NCBI RefSeq assembly: GCF_900046455.1
Contig: NZ_FCOT01000013.1
Coordinates: forward strand, 372,001-436,000
Source: Cellulomonas timonensis
GTDB taxonomy: Bacteria > Actinomycetota > Actinomycetes > Actinomycetales > Cellulomonadaceae
DNA: 64,000 nucleotides
Reading direction: 5' to 3'
Shown here: piece after piece, positions 16,494 through 26,174 of the stretch
How positions within the stretch are numbered: the first letter of the stretch is position 1
Layout of the letters: each line of letters opens with the position of its first letter
Position numbers and translations under genes: made by a program
Notes under the pieces: generated by a model
Databases searched by the model: none
The model's input: the letters and a program-made list of their open reading frames with translations, nothing else
Told to the model about the DNA's origin: nothing

Positions 16494-17609
16494 ATGAGGA
16501 TCGGCATCCCGACCGAGGTCAAGAACCGTGAGTATCGCGTGGCCATCACGCCCGCAGGGGTCGACCAGCTCGTGACCGCAGGGCACGACGTCCTGGTCCA
16601 GGCCGGGGCCGGCGTCGGGTCGGCGATCTCGGACGACCTCTACGCCGACGCCGGCGCCCAGATCGTCGCGCGGGCCGCCGACGCATGGGAGGGCGCCGAC
16701 CTGGTGTGCAAGGTCAAGGAGCCCGTGGCGTCGGAGTACGGGTTCCTGCGCGACGACCTCGTGCTCTTCGCCTACCTGCACCTGGCCGCCGACCGGCCCA
16801 CCACGGACGCCCTGCTCGCGTCCGGCGCCACAGCCATCGCCTACGAGACGGTGCAGCTCGAGGACAGGTCGCTGCCGCTGCTCGCCCCCATGAGCGAGGT
16901 TGCCGGGCGGCTCGCCGCGCAGGTCGGCGCGTACCACCTGATGAAGAGCGTCGGCGGCTCCGGCAAACTCCTGGGCGGCGTGCCCGGCGTCGACGCGGCG
17001 AAGGTCCTGGTGATCGGCGGCGGGGTGGCCGGGCGCAACGCGGCCGAGATCGCGCGCGGGATGCGGGCCGACGTGACGATCCTCGACGTGTCGGCGCGCC
17101 GGCTGCGCGAGCTGGACGTGCAGTTCCAGGGCTCGGTGCGCACGCTCGCGTCGAACGCGTACACCCTCGAGCGCGAGGTGGCGGACGCCGACCTGGTGAT
17201 CGGCGCGGTGCTGGTCCCCGGCGCGCGGGCGCCGCAGCTCGTGACCACCGCGCTGATCAGTCGGATGCGCCCCGGCTCCGTGCTCGTGGACGTGGCGGTG
17301 GACCAGGGCGGCTGCTTCGAGCCCACGCGGCCGACCACCCACGACGAGCCCACCTTCCGGGTGGGCGGAGCCGTGCTGTACGCCGTGGCGAACATGCCCG
17401 GAGTGGTCCCGGTCACCTCGACCCGGGCGCTCACCAACGCGACCCTGCCGTACCTGACCGCGCTCGCGGACCACGGGTGGCGGGCCGCCACCGCCGCCGA
17501 CCCCGCTCTCGCCGGCGGCCTGGTCACGCACGCCGGGCAGCTCCTGAGCCCCGAGGTCGCGGCGGCGCACGGCTACGCGGTCGCCGCGGCCCCCGGGCTG
17601 ACCGTCTGA
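16494..17609 (+). CDS. ald: Alanine dehydrogenase
   Basis: NAD-dependent enzyme of 371 residues that interconverts alanine with pyruvate and ammonia in the cytosol. The N-terminus [20 protein letters not shown] contains the substrate-binding Arg; KVKEP and the catalytic-histidine region FAYLHLA follow. The NAD-binding motif [20 protein letters not shown] is central, and [14 protein letters not shown] comes near the C-terminus. AGGAG lies about nine bases before ATG 16494. It is followed by an amino acid permease, which fits a role in alanine use. Confidence 0.97.
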   Translation: MRIGIPTEVKNREYRVAITPAGVDQLVTAGHDVLVQAGAGVGSAISDDLYADAGAQIVARAADAWEGADLVCKVKEPVASEYGFLRDDLVLFAYLHLAADRPTTDALLASGATAIAYETVQLEDRSLPLLAPMSEVAGRLAAQVGAYHLMKSVGGSGKLLGGVPGVDAAKVLVIGGGVAGRNAAEIARGMRADVTILDVSARRLRELDVQFQGSVRTLASNAYTLEREVADADLVIGAVLVPGARAPQLVTTALISRMRPGSVLVDVAVDQGGCFEPTRPTTHDEPTFRVGGAVLYAVANMPGVVPVTSTRALTNATLPYLTALADHGWRAATAADPALAGGLVTHAGQLLSPEVAAAHGYAVAAAPGLTV

Positions 17610-17667
17610 CCGGATCTGGTCTCCGGCGCGGGCCGCGCCTGGCCGCGCGGGCCCGGCGGCGCCTCGC

Positions 17668-17673
17668 TATCGT
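17668..17673 (+). promoter_or_regulatory. -10 box of the permease gene
   Basis: TATCGT, 28 bases before ATG 17702. This leaves a short leader that contains the ribosome site GAAAGG. Confidence 0.4.
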
Positions 17674-17701
17674 CGGGTGACCGCCGGACGAAAGGCGCGC
17701 C

Positions 17702-19192
17702 ATGGCGATGCAGCGTCGCGTCAAGACCATCGAGCAGGCCATCGCGGAGACGGACGACCCGGGCCACCAGCTCAAGCACGACCTGCGGACGATCGACCTG
17801 ATCTCCTTCGGGATCGGCGTCATCATCGGCACCGGCATCTTCGTGCTGACCGGTCAGCAGGCGGCGGTCAACGCCGGCCCGGCTGTGACCCTGTCGTTCT
17901 TGTTCGCGGGGATCACCTGCGCGTTCGCGGCGCTGTGCTACGCCGAGCTCGCGTCGAGCGTCCCGGTGGCGGGCAGCGCGTACACGTACTCCTACGCGAC
18001 CCTCGGCGAGGTGATCGCGTGGATCATCGGCTGGGACCTGCTGCTGGAGCTCATGCTCGGCGCCGCCGTCGTGGCACGGGGCTGGTCTGCCTATCTGCAG
18101 ACCCTGCTGGACCTGCCGAGCTGGATGGCGGGCGCGGAGGCGCGACCCGACTGGGCGGCGGTGGCGGTCGTCGTCGCGCTCACCTGCCTGCTGCTGCGGG
18201 GGGCCAAGGACGCGGGGCGGTTCACCGGCGCCCTGGTCGCGGTGAAGGTGACAGTGATCCTCATCGTGATCGGCGTGGGCATGCGGTACATCGACACCGC
18301 GAACTACCGGCCGTTCATCCCGCCGGCCGAGAAACTGCCACCGGACACGGCCGACGTGCTGCGGCAGCCGATCGTGCAGGCGTTCCTCGGCCTGGAGCCC
18401 ACGGTCTACGGGGTCTACGGCATCCTCGCCGCGGCGTCGGTCGTCTTCTTCTCCTATATCGGCTTCGACATCGTCGCGACGACTGCCGAGGAGACCAAGA
18501 ACCCGCAGAAGGACATGCCCCGGGGGATCCTCGGCTCGCTGCTCATCTGCACCATCCTGTACATGGCGGTGGCGGCGACCATCACCGGGATGGTGCCCTA
18601 CCAAGACCTCAACGACGCGGACCCGCTGGCGCAGGCGTTCGAGTCCCTCGGCGTGACCTGGGCGGCGAAGCTCGTCGCGCTCGGGGCGGTGGTGGGCATC
18701 ACGACGGTGATCCTCGTGCTGATGCTGGGACAGTCGCGCGTGCTGTTCGCGATGGCCCGCGACCGGCTCGTGCCCGAGCGGCTCGCGCGGGTGAACACGC
18801 ACGGCGCCCCGTCGACCATCACCATGCTCATCGGCCTGGGGGTGGTGCTCCTGGCGGCCTTCGTGCCGCTCAGCGAGCTGTCGGAGCTGGTGAGCATCGG
18901 CACCCTGTTCGCGTTCACCGTGGTGTGCATCGCGGTCCCGGTGCTGCGCCGGACCCGGCCGGACCTGCCTCGGCCGTTCCGGACGCCATGGGTGCCGGTG
19001 GTGCCGATCCTGGGCGTGGCGACCTGCGTGTGGCTGATGCTCAACCTGCCCGTGGAGACGTGGCTGCGGTTCGTGGTCTGGATGATCATCGGGCTGGTGA
19101 TCTACGGCACGTACGGCAGGCGCCACAGCCGCCTGGCCCCCGGGGTCCCGCCGTCGGAGGCGCCCGGCGCCCGCAGGACGCCAGCCGGGTGA
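17702..19192 (+). CDS. APC-superfamily amino acid permease
   Basis: Membrane transporter of 496 residues with 12 or more helices. The first helix carries the APC substrate-binding signature GVIIGTGIFVLTGQQAA, and SYIGFDIVATTAEETKNPQK is typical of the cationic amino acid transporter/YfnA subgroup. The N-terminus (RRVKTIEQAIAETDDP) is also typical of that group. A GAAAGG ribosome site precedes ATG 17702. The neighbour ald suggests amino acid uptake for catabolism. The exact substrate is unknown. Confidence 0.94.
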   Translation: MAMQRRVKTIEQAIAETDDPGHQLKHDLRTIDLISFGIGVIIGTGIFVLTGQQAAVNAGPAVTLSFLFAGITCAFAALCYAELASSVPVAGSAYTYSYATLGEVIAWIIGWDLLLELMLGAAVVARGWSAYLQTLLDLPSWMAGAEARPDWAAVAVVVALTCLLLRGAKDAGRFTGALVAVKVTVILIVIGVGMRYIDTANYRPFIPPAEKLPPDTADVLRQPIVQAFLGLEPTVYGVYGILAAASVVFFSYIGFDIVATTAEETKNPQKDMPRGILGSLLICTILYMAVAATITGMVPYQDLNDADPLAQAFESLGVTWAAKLVALGAVVGITTVILVLMLGQSRVLFAMARDRLVPERLARVNTHGAPSTITMLIGLGVVLLAAFVPLSELSELVSIGTLFAFTVVCIAVPVLRRTRPDLPRPFRTPWVPVVPILGVATCVWLMLNLPVETWLRFVVWMIIGLVIYGTYGRRHSRLAPGVPPSEAPGARRTPAG

Positions 19193-19250
19193 GGCGCCCC
19201 CGGACTGGCGGGGCGGTTGCGGTGTCACACCCGGGTGGGACGCTGCCGGG

Positions 19251-19796
19251 ATGACGCTGACCCAGTACTACGTGGCCGCCAGCATGGACGGCTACATCGC
19301 CGACGAGCAGGGCTCCCTGGACTGGCTGTTCCAGTTCAACGACGCGGAGGGCGTGGGCGAGCACGTCCAGGCGTTCATGGCCGACGTGGGCGCGATCGCC
19401 ATGGGCGCGACCACCTACGAGTTCCTCCTCGGGGAGGGGGTGGCGTGGCCGTATCCGGGCCTGCGCACAGCGGTGTTCACGCATCGCGAGCTGCCGCTGT
19501 TCCCCGATGCCGACATTGAGCTGACCAGCGACGACGTGGCCGAGGTGCACGCCCGTCTGGTCCAGGCCGCCGCTGGTCGGAACGTGTGGCTGGTGGGCGG
19601 CGGCGGGCTCGTCGCGCAGTTCGCCGAGCGCGGGCTGCTCGACGAGATCTGGTTGGGCCTCGCGCCCGTGGTGCTGGGCGGCGGCTCGCCGCTGCTCCCC
19701 GCCCGGCTGGCCGGCACCTGGGAGCTGCGGGACGTCCAGCGGCTCGGCAGCTCGTTCATGGAGCTGCGCTACGGCCGGGGACCGCAGGAGGCCTGA
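19251..19796 (+). CDS. RibD C-terminal-domain / dihydrofolate reductase-like protein
   Basis: Protein of 181 residues with the fold of the RibD reductase domain. The N-terminus TQYYVAASMDGYIAD and the NADPH-binding NVWLVGGGGLVAQFAERGLL are the family landmarks, followed by LAPVVLGGGSPLLP. Standalone members are widespread in actinobacteria and mostly uncharacterised; a true role in riboflavin or folate synthesis is unlikely without the usual partners. ATG 19251 starts the conserved region. Confidence 0.9.
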   Translation: MTLTQYYVAASMDGYIADEQGSLDWLFQFNDAEGVGEHVQAFMADVGAIAMGATTYEFLLGEGVAWPYPGLRTAVFTHRELPLFPDADIELTSDDVAEVHARLVQAAAGRNVWLVGGGGLVAQFAERGLLDEIWLGLAPVVLGGGSPLLPARLAGTWELRDVQRLGSSFMELRYGRGPQEA

Positions 19797-19833
19797 GGCG
19801 GGCGCATGGCGTCGGAGCCTGTGCCGGTGCCGA

Positions 19834-19839
19834 TAGCGT
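19834..19839 (+). promoter_or_regulatory. -10 box, leaderless spacing
   Basis: TAGCGT followed by six bases and ATG 19846. Confidence 0.6.
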
Positions 19840-19845
19840 CGGCGC

Positions 19846-20874
19846 ATGGCGGACGCGTTGGTGCTGGGCGGCAGCGGGCAGATCGGGCAGGCGGCCGTGC
19901 GCGCGCTGCTCGTCGACGGGTGGGACGTGCGCGTCCTGTGCCGGGGGTCGGGCGACCATGCCGGGCGGGTCCGGGCATGGGGCGCCGAGCCGGTCCTCGG
20001 CGACCGCCATGACCCTGCCGCGCTGGATCGTGCCCTGGGCGCCGGTGTCGACGTGCTGGTCGACGCGATCGCCTACGACGACCGTGACGCCGCCCAGGTG
20101 CTCGCATACCAGCACCGCGTCGGCTCGGCGGTGGTCGTCTCCAGCGCCGCCGTCTACGCGGACGGCGCCGGGCGCTCCCTCGAGACCGAGGAGTTCCCCG
20201 ACCTGCCCGAGCCCGTCGGCGAGGAGCAGGCGACAGTCGCCCCGGGCCGCACGGGCTATGCCGGCGGCAAGGCAGCGCTGGAGCAGGCGTGGCTGGGCCA
20301 GCACAGGGTGCCGGCCACGGTGCTGCGGCCGGGGGCGATCCACGGCCCCGGATGTGTGCAGCCGCGCGAGTGGACATTCGTGAAACGCGCGCTCGACTCG
20401 CGCGCGGTGCGGGTCCTGGCCTTCGACGGCGAGAGCCGCTTCCACACCACGTCCAGCGCCGTGCTCGGCGAGCTCATCCGGCTGGCCGCAGCGGCCCCGG
20501 GGACCCGGGTGCTCAATGCCGTCGATCCCCAGGCGCTCACGGTCGCGGAGATCGGCGCGGCAGTGCATGCCGCGATGGGGCACGACGCTGAGACTGTGGC
20601 GTTCAGCGGGCCGCCGCGCGGCAACGTCGGCCTCACCCCCTGGGCCGTGCCGGCGCCCGTGGTGCTGGACATGGCGGCAGCCGCACGCGAGCTCGGCTAC
20701 GTCGCGCCCGGCACGTATGAGCAGACCGTCGGGGCGGCGGTCGAATGGCTGCTCGCCGCCGGAGCTCGCGAGGACTGGCGCACGGTGTTCCCTGGTGTGG
20801 CGCGCATGGAGGCGGGGCGCGACTTCTTCGACTACGCCGCCGAGGACGACCACCTGGCGCGCGCCGCGCGCTGA
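19846..20874 (+). CDS. NAD-dependent epimerase/dehydratase-family protein
   Basis: Extended SDR protein of 342 residues. The N-terminus ADALVLGGSGQIGQAAV holds the GxxGxxG dinucleotide motif. VVVSSAAVYADGAG and GYAGGKAALEQAW contain the family Ser and YxxxK catalytic pattern, and LRPGAIHGPG follows. The substrate cannot be inferred. It is a single gene with its own leaderless promoter, 30 bases ahead of an M3 peptidase. Confidence 0.9.
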   Translation: MADALVLGGSGQIGQAAVRALLVDGWDVRVLCRGSGDHAGRVRAWGAEPVLGDRHDPAALDRALGAGVDVLVDAIAYDDRDAAQVLAYQHRVGSAVVVSSAAVYADGAGRSLETEEFPDLPEPVGEEQATVAPGRTGYAGGKAALEQAWLGQHRVPATVLRPGAIHGPGCVQPREWTFVKRALDSRAVRVLAFDGESRFHTTSSAVLGELIRLAAAAPGTRVLNAVDPQALTVAEIGAAVHAAMGHDAETVAFSGPPRGNVGLTPWAVPAPVVLDMAAAARELGYVAPGTYEQTVGAAVEWLLAAGAREDWRTVFPGVARMEAGRDFFDYAAEDDHLARAAR

Positions 20875-20904
20875 GCGATCCCCGGGTCGGGAATGATGGC
20901 CGGC

Positions 20905-22998
20905 ATGACGATCGACCTCGACCCGGCCAACCCCTTCGCCACCGAGTCCCCGCTGCCGTACGGGCTGCCGGACTTCACCCGCATCCGCGAGGAGCACTAC
21001 CTGCAGGCCCTGCTCGCGGGCATGGCCCAGCAGCGTGCCGAGATCGAAGAGATCGCCACCGACCCCGCCGCGCCCACCCCGGAGAACACGCTGGAGGCGC
21101 TGGAGCGCTCCGGGCGGCTCCTGCACCGCGCGGCCACGGCATTCTTCAACCAGTCCAGCTCCGACTCCACGCCCGGGCTCGAGGCCATCGAGGAGGAGGT
21201 GGCGCCGCTGCTCGCGGCCCACTCCGACGCCCTGTACCTCGACGCGCGGATCTTCGCCCGGCTCGAGGCGCTGCACCAGGCGGTCGAGTCCGGCGACCTC
21301 GTGCTGGAGCCCGACACCGCCTGGCTGTTGCACCGCCAGCGCACGGCGTTCATCCGGGCGGGCATCGGCCTGGACGCCGAGTCCCAGGACCGGCTGCGCG
21401 CGCTCAACGCGGAGATCACGTCGCTGGAGACGGCCTTCGGCCGCAAGCTGCTGGCCGGCGCCAACGCCGCGGCGGTGCTGGTGAGCGACGAGCGCGAGCT
21501 TGACGGGCTCTCATCCGACGCCCGCGCCGCCGCCGCCCAGGCCGCGACGGACCGCGGCCACGAGGGCGCCTGGCTCATCGAGCTGCAGCTGCCCACCCAG
21601 CAGGCGCCGCTGGCCGTGCTGCGGGACCGCGCGCTGCGCGAGCGGCTGCACACGGCCTCCGTGACGCGTGGCGCCACCGGCGACGACCACGACACCCGCG
21701 CCACGGTGCTCGCGCTCGTGCGGCTGCGCGCCGAGCGGGCCCGCCTGCTGGGCTACGAGCACCACGCGGCGTACATCGCAGAGGACGCGACCGCGAGGAC
21801 CTCCGAGGCGGCCACGGGCATCCTCACGCAGCTCGCGCCCGCCGCCGTCGCGAACGCCCGCGCCGAGGCGGCGGACCTGCAGGCGGCCCTGGAGCGCGAC
21901 GTGCCGGGCGCCGAGCTCGAGGCATGGGACTGGGCGTACTACGCCGAACAGGTGCGCAAGGAGCGCCGCGCGCTCGACGACTCGCTGCTGCGGCCCTACC
22001 TCGAACTGGAGCGTGTGCTGTACGACGGGGTCTTCCGCGCGGCCACCGAGCTCTACGGCATCCGGTTCACCGAGCGCGCCGACCTCAAGGGCTACCACCC
22101 CGACGTGCGCGTCTTCGAGGTCTTCGAGGAGGACGGCACGGCGCTGGGGCTGTTCCTCGGCGACTTCTGGACCCGCGAGTCCAAGCGCGGCGGAGCCTGG
22201 ATGAACAACCTGGTGGACCAGTCCCACCTGCTGGGCGAGAAGCCCGTGGTGGTCAACAACCTCAACATCCCCAAGCCCCCGGCAGGCGAGCCGACACTGC
22301 TCGCCTGGGACGAGGTCATCACGATGTTCCACGAGTTCGGCCACGCGCTGCACGGGCTGTTCTCGGATGTGCGGCACCCATCGCAGTCCGGCACCGAGGT
22401 GCCCCGGGACTTCGTGGAGTACCCGTCGCAGGTCAACGAGATGTGGGCGTGGGAGCCGTCGATCCTGCGCGCGTACGCCGTGCACCACGTCACCGGCGAG
22501 CCGATGCCCCAAGAGTGGGTCGACACGATGCTGGCCTCGCGGCTCGACAACGAGGGCTTCGCCACCACCGAGTACCTGGCCGCGGCGCTCCTGGACCAGG
22601 CCTGGTACCAGTTGGCGCCGGCGGACGTGCCCACCGACGCCGAGGACGTGGTGCCCTTCGAGGCCGCGGCGCTCGAGCGCGCCGGGGTGGCGTTCACGCC
22701 GGTGCCGCCGCGCTACCGCACCACGTACTTCAACCACGTGTTCGGCGGCGGGTACTCCGCCGGCTACTACTCGTACATCTGGTCGGAGGTGCTCGACGCG
22801 GACACGGTGACGTGGTTCGAGGAGAACGGCGGCCTCAACCGCGAGAACGGCGAGCGGTTCCGTCGCGCACTGCTCGCACGTGGCGGCTCGGGCGACCCGA
22901 TGGACGCGTTCCGGGAGCTGCGCGGCCGTGACCCCGAGATCACCCCGCTGCTCGCGCGGCGCGGCCTGCTCGCGGCGGCGTCGGCCTCGACCGACTGA
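20905..22998 (+). CDS. M3-family zinc peptidase (peptidyl-dipeptidase Dcp-like)
   Basis: Cytosolic zinc peptidase of 697 residues that degrades oligopeptides. The zinc motif is MFHEFGHALHGLFS near residue 475, followed by the third-ligand region DFVEYPSQVNEMWAWE and the C-terminal Tyr/His-rich TYFNHVFGGGYSAGYYSYIW that contacts substrate. Three in-frame ATGs lie at 20893, 20896 and 20905. I favour 20905 (MTIDLDPANPF), where AATGAT, one base from the -10 pattern, lies seven bases upstream. The first two cannot be excluded. Confidence 0.93.
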   Translation: MTIDLDPANPFATESPLPYGLPDFTRIREEHYLQALLAGMAQQRAEIEEIATDPAAPTPENTLEALERSGRLLHRAATAFFNQSSSDSTPGLEAIEEEVAPLLAAHSDALYLDARIFARLEALHQAVESGDLVLEPDTAWLLHRQRTAFIRAGIGLDAESQDRLRALNAEITSLETAFGRKLLAGANAAAVLVSDERELDGLSSDARAAAAQAATDRGHEGAWLIELQLPTQQAPLAVLRDRALRERLHTASVTRGATGDDHDTRATVLALVRLRAERARLLGYEHHAAYIAEDATARTSEAATGILTQLAPAAVANARAEAADLQAALERDVPGAELEAWDWAYYAEQVRKERRALDDSLLRPYLELERVLYDGVFRAATELYGIRFTERADLKGYHPDVRVFEVFEEDGTALGLFLGDFWTRESKRGGAWMNNLVDQSHLLGEKPVVVNNLNIPKPPAGEPTLLAWDEVITMFHEFGHALHGLFSDVRHPSQSGTEVPRDFVEYPSQVNEMWAWEPSILRAYAVHHVTGEPMPQEWVDTMLASRLDNEGFATTEYLAAALLDQAWYQLAPADVPTDAEDVVPFEAAALERAGVAFTPVPPRYRTTYFNHVFGGGYSAGYYSYIWSEVLDADTVTWFEENGGLNRENGERFRRALLARGGSGDPMDAFRELRGRDPEITPLLARRGLLAAASASTD

Positions 22999-23062
22999 GC
23001 GGGGGCCGGGCACGGGGAGTCCACCGGGTGGCAGACGCCTGACCAGGTGATCCGCCGACGGG

Positions 23063-23068
23063 TACGGT
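23063..23068 (+). promoter_or_regulatory. -10 box, leaderless spacing
   Basis: TACGGT followed by seven bases and ATG 23076. Confidence 0.6.
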
Positions 23069-23075
23069 GAGGGGC

Positions 23076-24449
23076 ATGTCCGCAGGTGATGACCGTGCCT
23101 CGTCCACCGCGCCCGTCGGCGCCCCCGCTGCCTCAGGCGGCCACCCGACCGCCGCCGACGAGGTCGTCCGCATCTGCCAGGAGCTGATCCGGATCGACAC
23201 GTCGAACTACGGCGACGGGTCCGGGCCGGGGGAGCGCGCCGCGGCGGAGTACGTGATGGGGCTGCTGACCGAGGTCGGGTTGGATCCCGAGTACTTCGAG
23301 AGTGAGCCCGGGCGGGCCAACGTCGTGGTGCGGCTCGAGGGGCGCGACCGCGAGCGTCCGGCGCTCGTGCTGCACGGTCACCTGGACGTGGTCCCCGCGC
23401 AGGCCTCCGACTGGTCCGTGGACCCGTTCGGCGGCGAGGAGCGCGACGGCCTGATCTGGGGCCGCGGCGCCGTGGACATGAAGGACATGGACGCGATGAT
23501 GATCGCGGTCGTGCGGCAGATGGCCCGCGAGGGCCGCAAGCCCGCGCGCGACGTGGTGCTCGCCTTCTTCGCCGACGAGGAGGCCGGTGGGGTGCACGGC
23601 GCCCGCTGGGCGGTGGACCACCGCCCCGACCTCTTCGAGGGCGCCACCGAGGCGATCAGCGAGGTCGGCGGGTTCTCCGTCGAGATCGACGGCCGCCGGG
23701 CCTACCTGCTGCAGACCGCCGAGAAGGGCATCGGCTGGCTGCGCCTGGTCGCCGACGGGCGGGCCGGCCACGGCAGCCAGGTCAACCACGACAACGCCGT
23801 GACGCACCTCGCCGCGGCCGTCGCGCGCATCGGGCAGCACCCGTGGCCACTGGCCCTGACCCCGACGGTGGAGCGGCTGCTGCGCGGCGTCGCCGACCTC
23901 ACCGGGCTCCCGTTCGACCCTTACGACCCGCAGACCGTCGACCGGCTAGTGCGGGCGCTCGGCCCCGCGTCGCGCTTCGTCGGCGCGACGCTGCGGAACA
24001 CCGCGAACCCCACCCAGCTCAGCGCCGGGTACAAGGCGAACGTCATCCCCGGCCGCGCCGAGGCCGTCATCGACGGGCGCTTCCTGCCCGGCCACGAGGC
24101 GCAGCTCATGTCCACGCTGCACGAGCTGGCCGGCCCGGAGGTGCGGATCGAGGTGCTGCACCGGGACGTGGCGCTCGAGGTCCCGTTCGAGGGGGACCTG
24201 GTGGACGCGATGACGGCGGCGCTGCTCGCGGAGGACCCGGGCGCCGCTGTGCTGCCGTACACGCTCTCCGGCGGCACCGACAACAAGTCGCTGTCAGTGC
24301 TCGGCATCACCGGCTACGGCTTCGCCCCACTCCGGCTGCCCGCCGCGCTGGACTTCTCCTCGATGTTCCACGGCGTGGACGAGCGGGTCCCCGCCGATGC
24401 GCTGCGGTTCGGGGTCCGAGTCCTCGATCGGCTGCTCCAGACGGCCTGA
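23076..24449 (+). CDS. M20/M25/M40-family metallopeptidase
   Basis: Protein of 457 residues related to succinyl-diaminopimelate desuccinylase, aminoacylase and carboxypeptidase G. Metal-binding landmarks are LHGHLDVVPA (His), GAVDMKDMDA (bridging Asp) and FADEEAGG (catalytic and metal Glu), and a C-terminal MFHGVDERV supplies the last His. The dimerisation domain lies between them. The substrate is unknown; these proteins usually cleave small peptides or N-acyl amino acids. The start is supported by the leaderless-type box. Confidence 0.93.
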   Translation: MSAGDDRASSTAPVGAPAASGGHPTAADEVVRICQELIRIDTSNYGDGSGPGERAAAEYVMGLLTEVGLDPEYFESEPGRANVVVRLEGRDRERPALVLHGHLDVVPAQASDWSVDPFGGEERDGLIWGRGAVDMKDMDAMMIAVVRQMAREGRKPARDVVLAFFADEEAGGVHGARWAVDHRPDLFEGATEAISEVGGFSVEIDGRRAYLLQTAEKGIGWLRLVADGRAGHGSQVNHDNAVTHLAAAVARIGQHPWPLALTPTVERLLRGVADLTGLPFDPYDPQTVDRLVRALGPASRFVGATLRNTANPTQLSAGYKANVIPGRAEAVIDGRFLPGHEAQLMSTLHELAGPEVRIEVLHRDVALEVPFEGDLVDAMTAALLAEDPGAAVLPYTLSGGTDNKSLSVLGITGYGFAPLRLPAALDFSSMFHGVDERVPADALRFGVRVLDRLLQTA

Positions 24450-24465
24450 CCGGGAGGCCGGTCAG
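24446..24465. terminator. Short hairpin holding both convergent stop codons
   Basis: CTGACCGG, four-base loop, CCGGTCAG. The TGA of the M20 gene lies in the left arm and the TGA of the convergent DUF5703 gene in the right arm. It could terminate both transcripts. Confidence 0.6.
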
Positions 24466-24719
24466 TCGCGGTCGCCCACCAGATCGAGCGTGCTGCGCAC
24501 CCGGATGATCTTGCGCCGGAGCCACACCTTGCGCTCGCCACCGGAGTAGAGGCGGGAGCGGGCCAGCTCCCACCGTCCGTACTCGGCCTCCTCCGTCAGC
24601 CTTCTGCGGGTGTCGCCGCGGCTGACGGTGCCGGGGAAGGTCAGCACCCGGTACTCGAACTGCGCGGTGGGCGCGTTCCTCGCCCGCTGGACGGGACGTC
24701 CTGTGTGCCTGTCGGTCAT
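24462..24719 (-). CDS. DUF5703-family small protein
   Basis: Basic protein of 85 residues. The core, QFEYRVLTFPGTVSRGDTRR then EEAEYGRWELARSRLY and KVWLRRKIIRV, matches my memory of the DUF5703 family, which is conserved in actinobacteria and has no known function. It has no signal or membrane segment. ATG 24719 has an AGGAG but it is rather far upstream (about 16 bases). It lies between an M20 peptidase and an acidic small protein. Confidence 0.8.
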   Translation of the reverse strand: MTDRHTGRPVQRARNAPTAQFEYRVLTFPGTVSRGDTRRRLTEEAEYGRWELARSRLYSGGERKVWLRRKIIRVRSTLDLVGDRD

Positions 24720-24801
24720 CCGTCACCACCGTTCTCCTGACAGACCGGGACAACGCAGACCGGCCCCGGTTCATTCAGTGCCATTGTGCACGGCGCGGCG
24801 C

Positions 24802-24807
24802 TACCGT
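24802..24807 (+). promoter_or_regulatory. -10 box, leaderless spacing
   Basis: TACCGT followed by six bases and ATG 24814. Confidence 0.6.
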
Positions 24808-24813
24808 CGTGGC

Positions 24814-25143
24814 ATGACCGCCGACCCCCGTGCCGCGCTTGACCGCCTGATCGCCGCCCTCGAAGCCCACTATCTCGCCGTGACCACCCGGCGTGGCGAG
24901 GACGACCCAGCAGTGGACGACGCGTACGACATCCTCGCCGACGCCTTCGAGGTGTACGACGACGCGCTGGCCACCGTGCATGGCGAGGCGACGCCGTTCG
25001 ACCTCGCCGACGATGACGATGACGACGACGACGATGAGGACGACGACTTCGACGAGGAGGGCGACGCCCCCCACTCCGCCGACGACGACGAGTACGACGA
25101 CCTGGACGACTTGGTCGACGGATCGGCCCGCCAGGACCAGTGA
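24814..25143 (+). CDS. Acidic, Asp-rich hypothetical protein, 109 residues
   Basis: The N-terminal 60 residues form a probable helical domain (MTADPRAALDRLIAALEAHY, then DDAYDILADAFEVYDDAL). The C-terminal 45 residues are almost only Asp and Glu, with short hydrophobic spots. The tail is likely disordered and strongly negative, resembling DNA-mimic or chaperone tails, but that is only a resemblance. It is divergent from DUF5703 and has its own leaderless box. No function is known to me. Confidence 0.7.
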   Translation: MTADPRAALDRLIAALEAHYLAVTTRRGEDDPAVDDAYDILADAFEVYDDALATVHGEATPFDLADDDDDDDDDEDDDFDEEGDAPHSADDDEYDDLDDLVDGSARQDQ

Positions 25144-25159
25144 CGGGCGGACATGAGGG

Positions 25160-26122
25160 TCAGCGCCGCTCGGGATAGCCCAGATCGGGCGCGCTGACCT
25201 CGTCCAGGGCGCGGAGGATCTCCGGCGGGAGCTGGACGTCCTCCGCGGCCAACGAGGCGCGGAGCTGCACGGCGGTGCGCGCGCCGACGATCGCCGAGGA
25301 CACCTGGGCGCGCACCCGCAGCCAGGCCAGCGCCACGTCGAGCGGGCTGCGGTCCAGGCCCTGGGCGGCGATGGCCACGGCCTCCACGACCGCGAGGGAG
25401 TCGGCGCCCAGATACGGCTCGACGAAGCCCGCCAGGTGCGGTGAGGCGGCGCGGGAGTCCGCGGGGATCGTGCGGCGGGACTTGCCGGTCAGCACCCCGC
25501 GGCCCAGGGGCGACCACGCGAGGACCCCGACGCCCAGATCGGCGGCCGCGGGGAGCACCTCGCGCTCGATGCCGCGCTGCAGCAGCGAGTACTCCGCCTC
25601 GACGGCGGCCAAGCCCACGTCGTCCGCCATCAGCGTGGCCGCGCGAGCGACCTGCCACCCGGCGTGGTTCGAGAGGCCCACGTACCGGGCGCGCCCGCTC
25701 GTGACCGCGAGCCGCAGCGCCGAGACCGTCTCGGTGAGCGGCGTGCGCGGATCGGGCGTCTGCACGAGCCACAGATCCACGTGGTCGGTGCGCAGCCGCG
25801 CGAGGGAGGCGTCCAGCGTGGTCAGCAGCCCACCACGGGACGCGTCCACGACACCCCCGGACGCGGTGCGCCGCACACCCGCCTTGGTGCACAACACCAC
25901 GTCCTCGCGGGCCACCACATCTCCCAGCAGTGAGCCGATGAGCTCCTCCGCGCCGCCGTCGGCATAGGAGGCCGATGTGTCCACCAGCGTGCCGCCCGCG
26001 TCGACGAAGTCGCGGAGCTGTTCGCGGGCCTCGTGCTCGTCGGTGTCACGGCTCCAGGTCAGGGTGCCCAGGCCGAGGTGAGAGACGCGAAGACCCGTGC
26101 GGCCGACCTGGCGCTGTTCCAT
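25160..26122 (-). CDS. Aldo/keto reductase
   Basis: NADPH-dependent TIM-barrel oxidoreductase of 320 residues. It shows [11 protein letters not shown] at the N-terminus, the catalytic Asp/Tyr region [18 protein letters not shown], catalytic Lys in VVLCTKAGV, and [14 protein letters not shown]. The usual catalytic His region reads [12 protein letters not shown], with Gln-Thr where many relatives have His. Cofactor contact follows in [13 protein letters not shown] 26122 has TACTCT eight bases upstream. The substrate is unknown. Confidence 0.92.
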   Translation of the reverse strand: MEQRQVGRTGLRVSHLGLGTLTWSRDTDEHEAREQLRDFVDAGGTLVDTSASYADGGAEELIGSLLGDVVAREDVVLCTKAGVRRTASGGVVDASRGGLLTTLDASLARLRTDHVDLWLVQTPDPRTPLTETVSALRLAVTSGRARYVGLSNHAGWQVARAATLMADDVGLAAVEAEYSLLQRGIEREVLPAAADLGVGVLAWSPLGRGVLTGKSRRTIPADSRAASPHLAGFVEPYLGADSLAVVEAVAIAAQGLDRSPLDVALAWLRVRAQVSSAIVGARTAVQLRASLAAEDVQLPPEILRALDEVSAPDLGYPERR

Positions 26123-26130
26123 GAGGCGCA

Positions 26131-26136
26131 AGAGTA
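26131..26136 (-). promoter_or_regulatory. -10 box of aldo/keto reductase gene
   Basis: TACTCT on the minus strand, eight bases before ATG 26122. It lies 24 bases from the divergent uppP box. Confidence 0.5.
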
Positions 26137-26160
26137 ATCGGGGTGTCGTCGCCGGGGGGC

Positions 26161-26166
26161 TATCGT
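26161..26166 (+). promoter_or_regulatory. -10 box of uppP
   Basis: TATCGT followed by eight bases and GTG 26175. Confidence 0.55.
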
Positions 26167-26174
26167 TCACGCTC

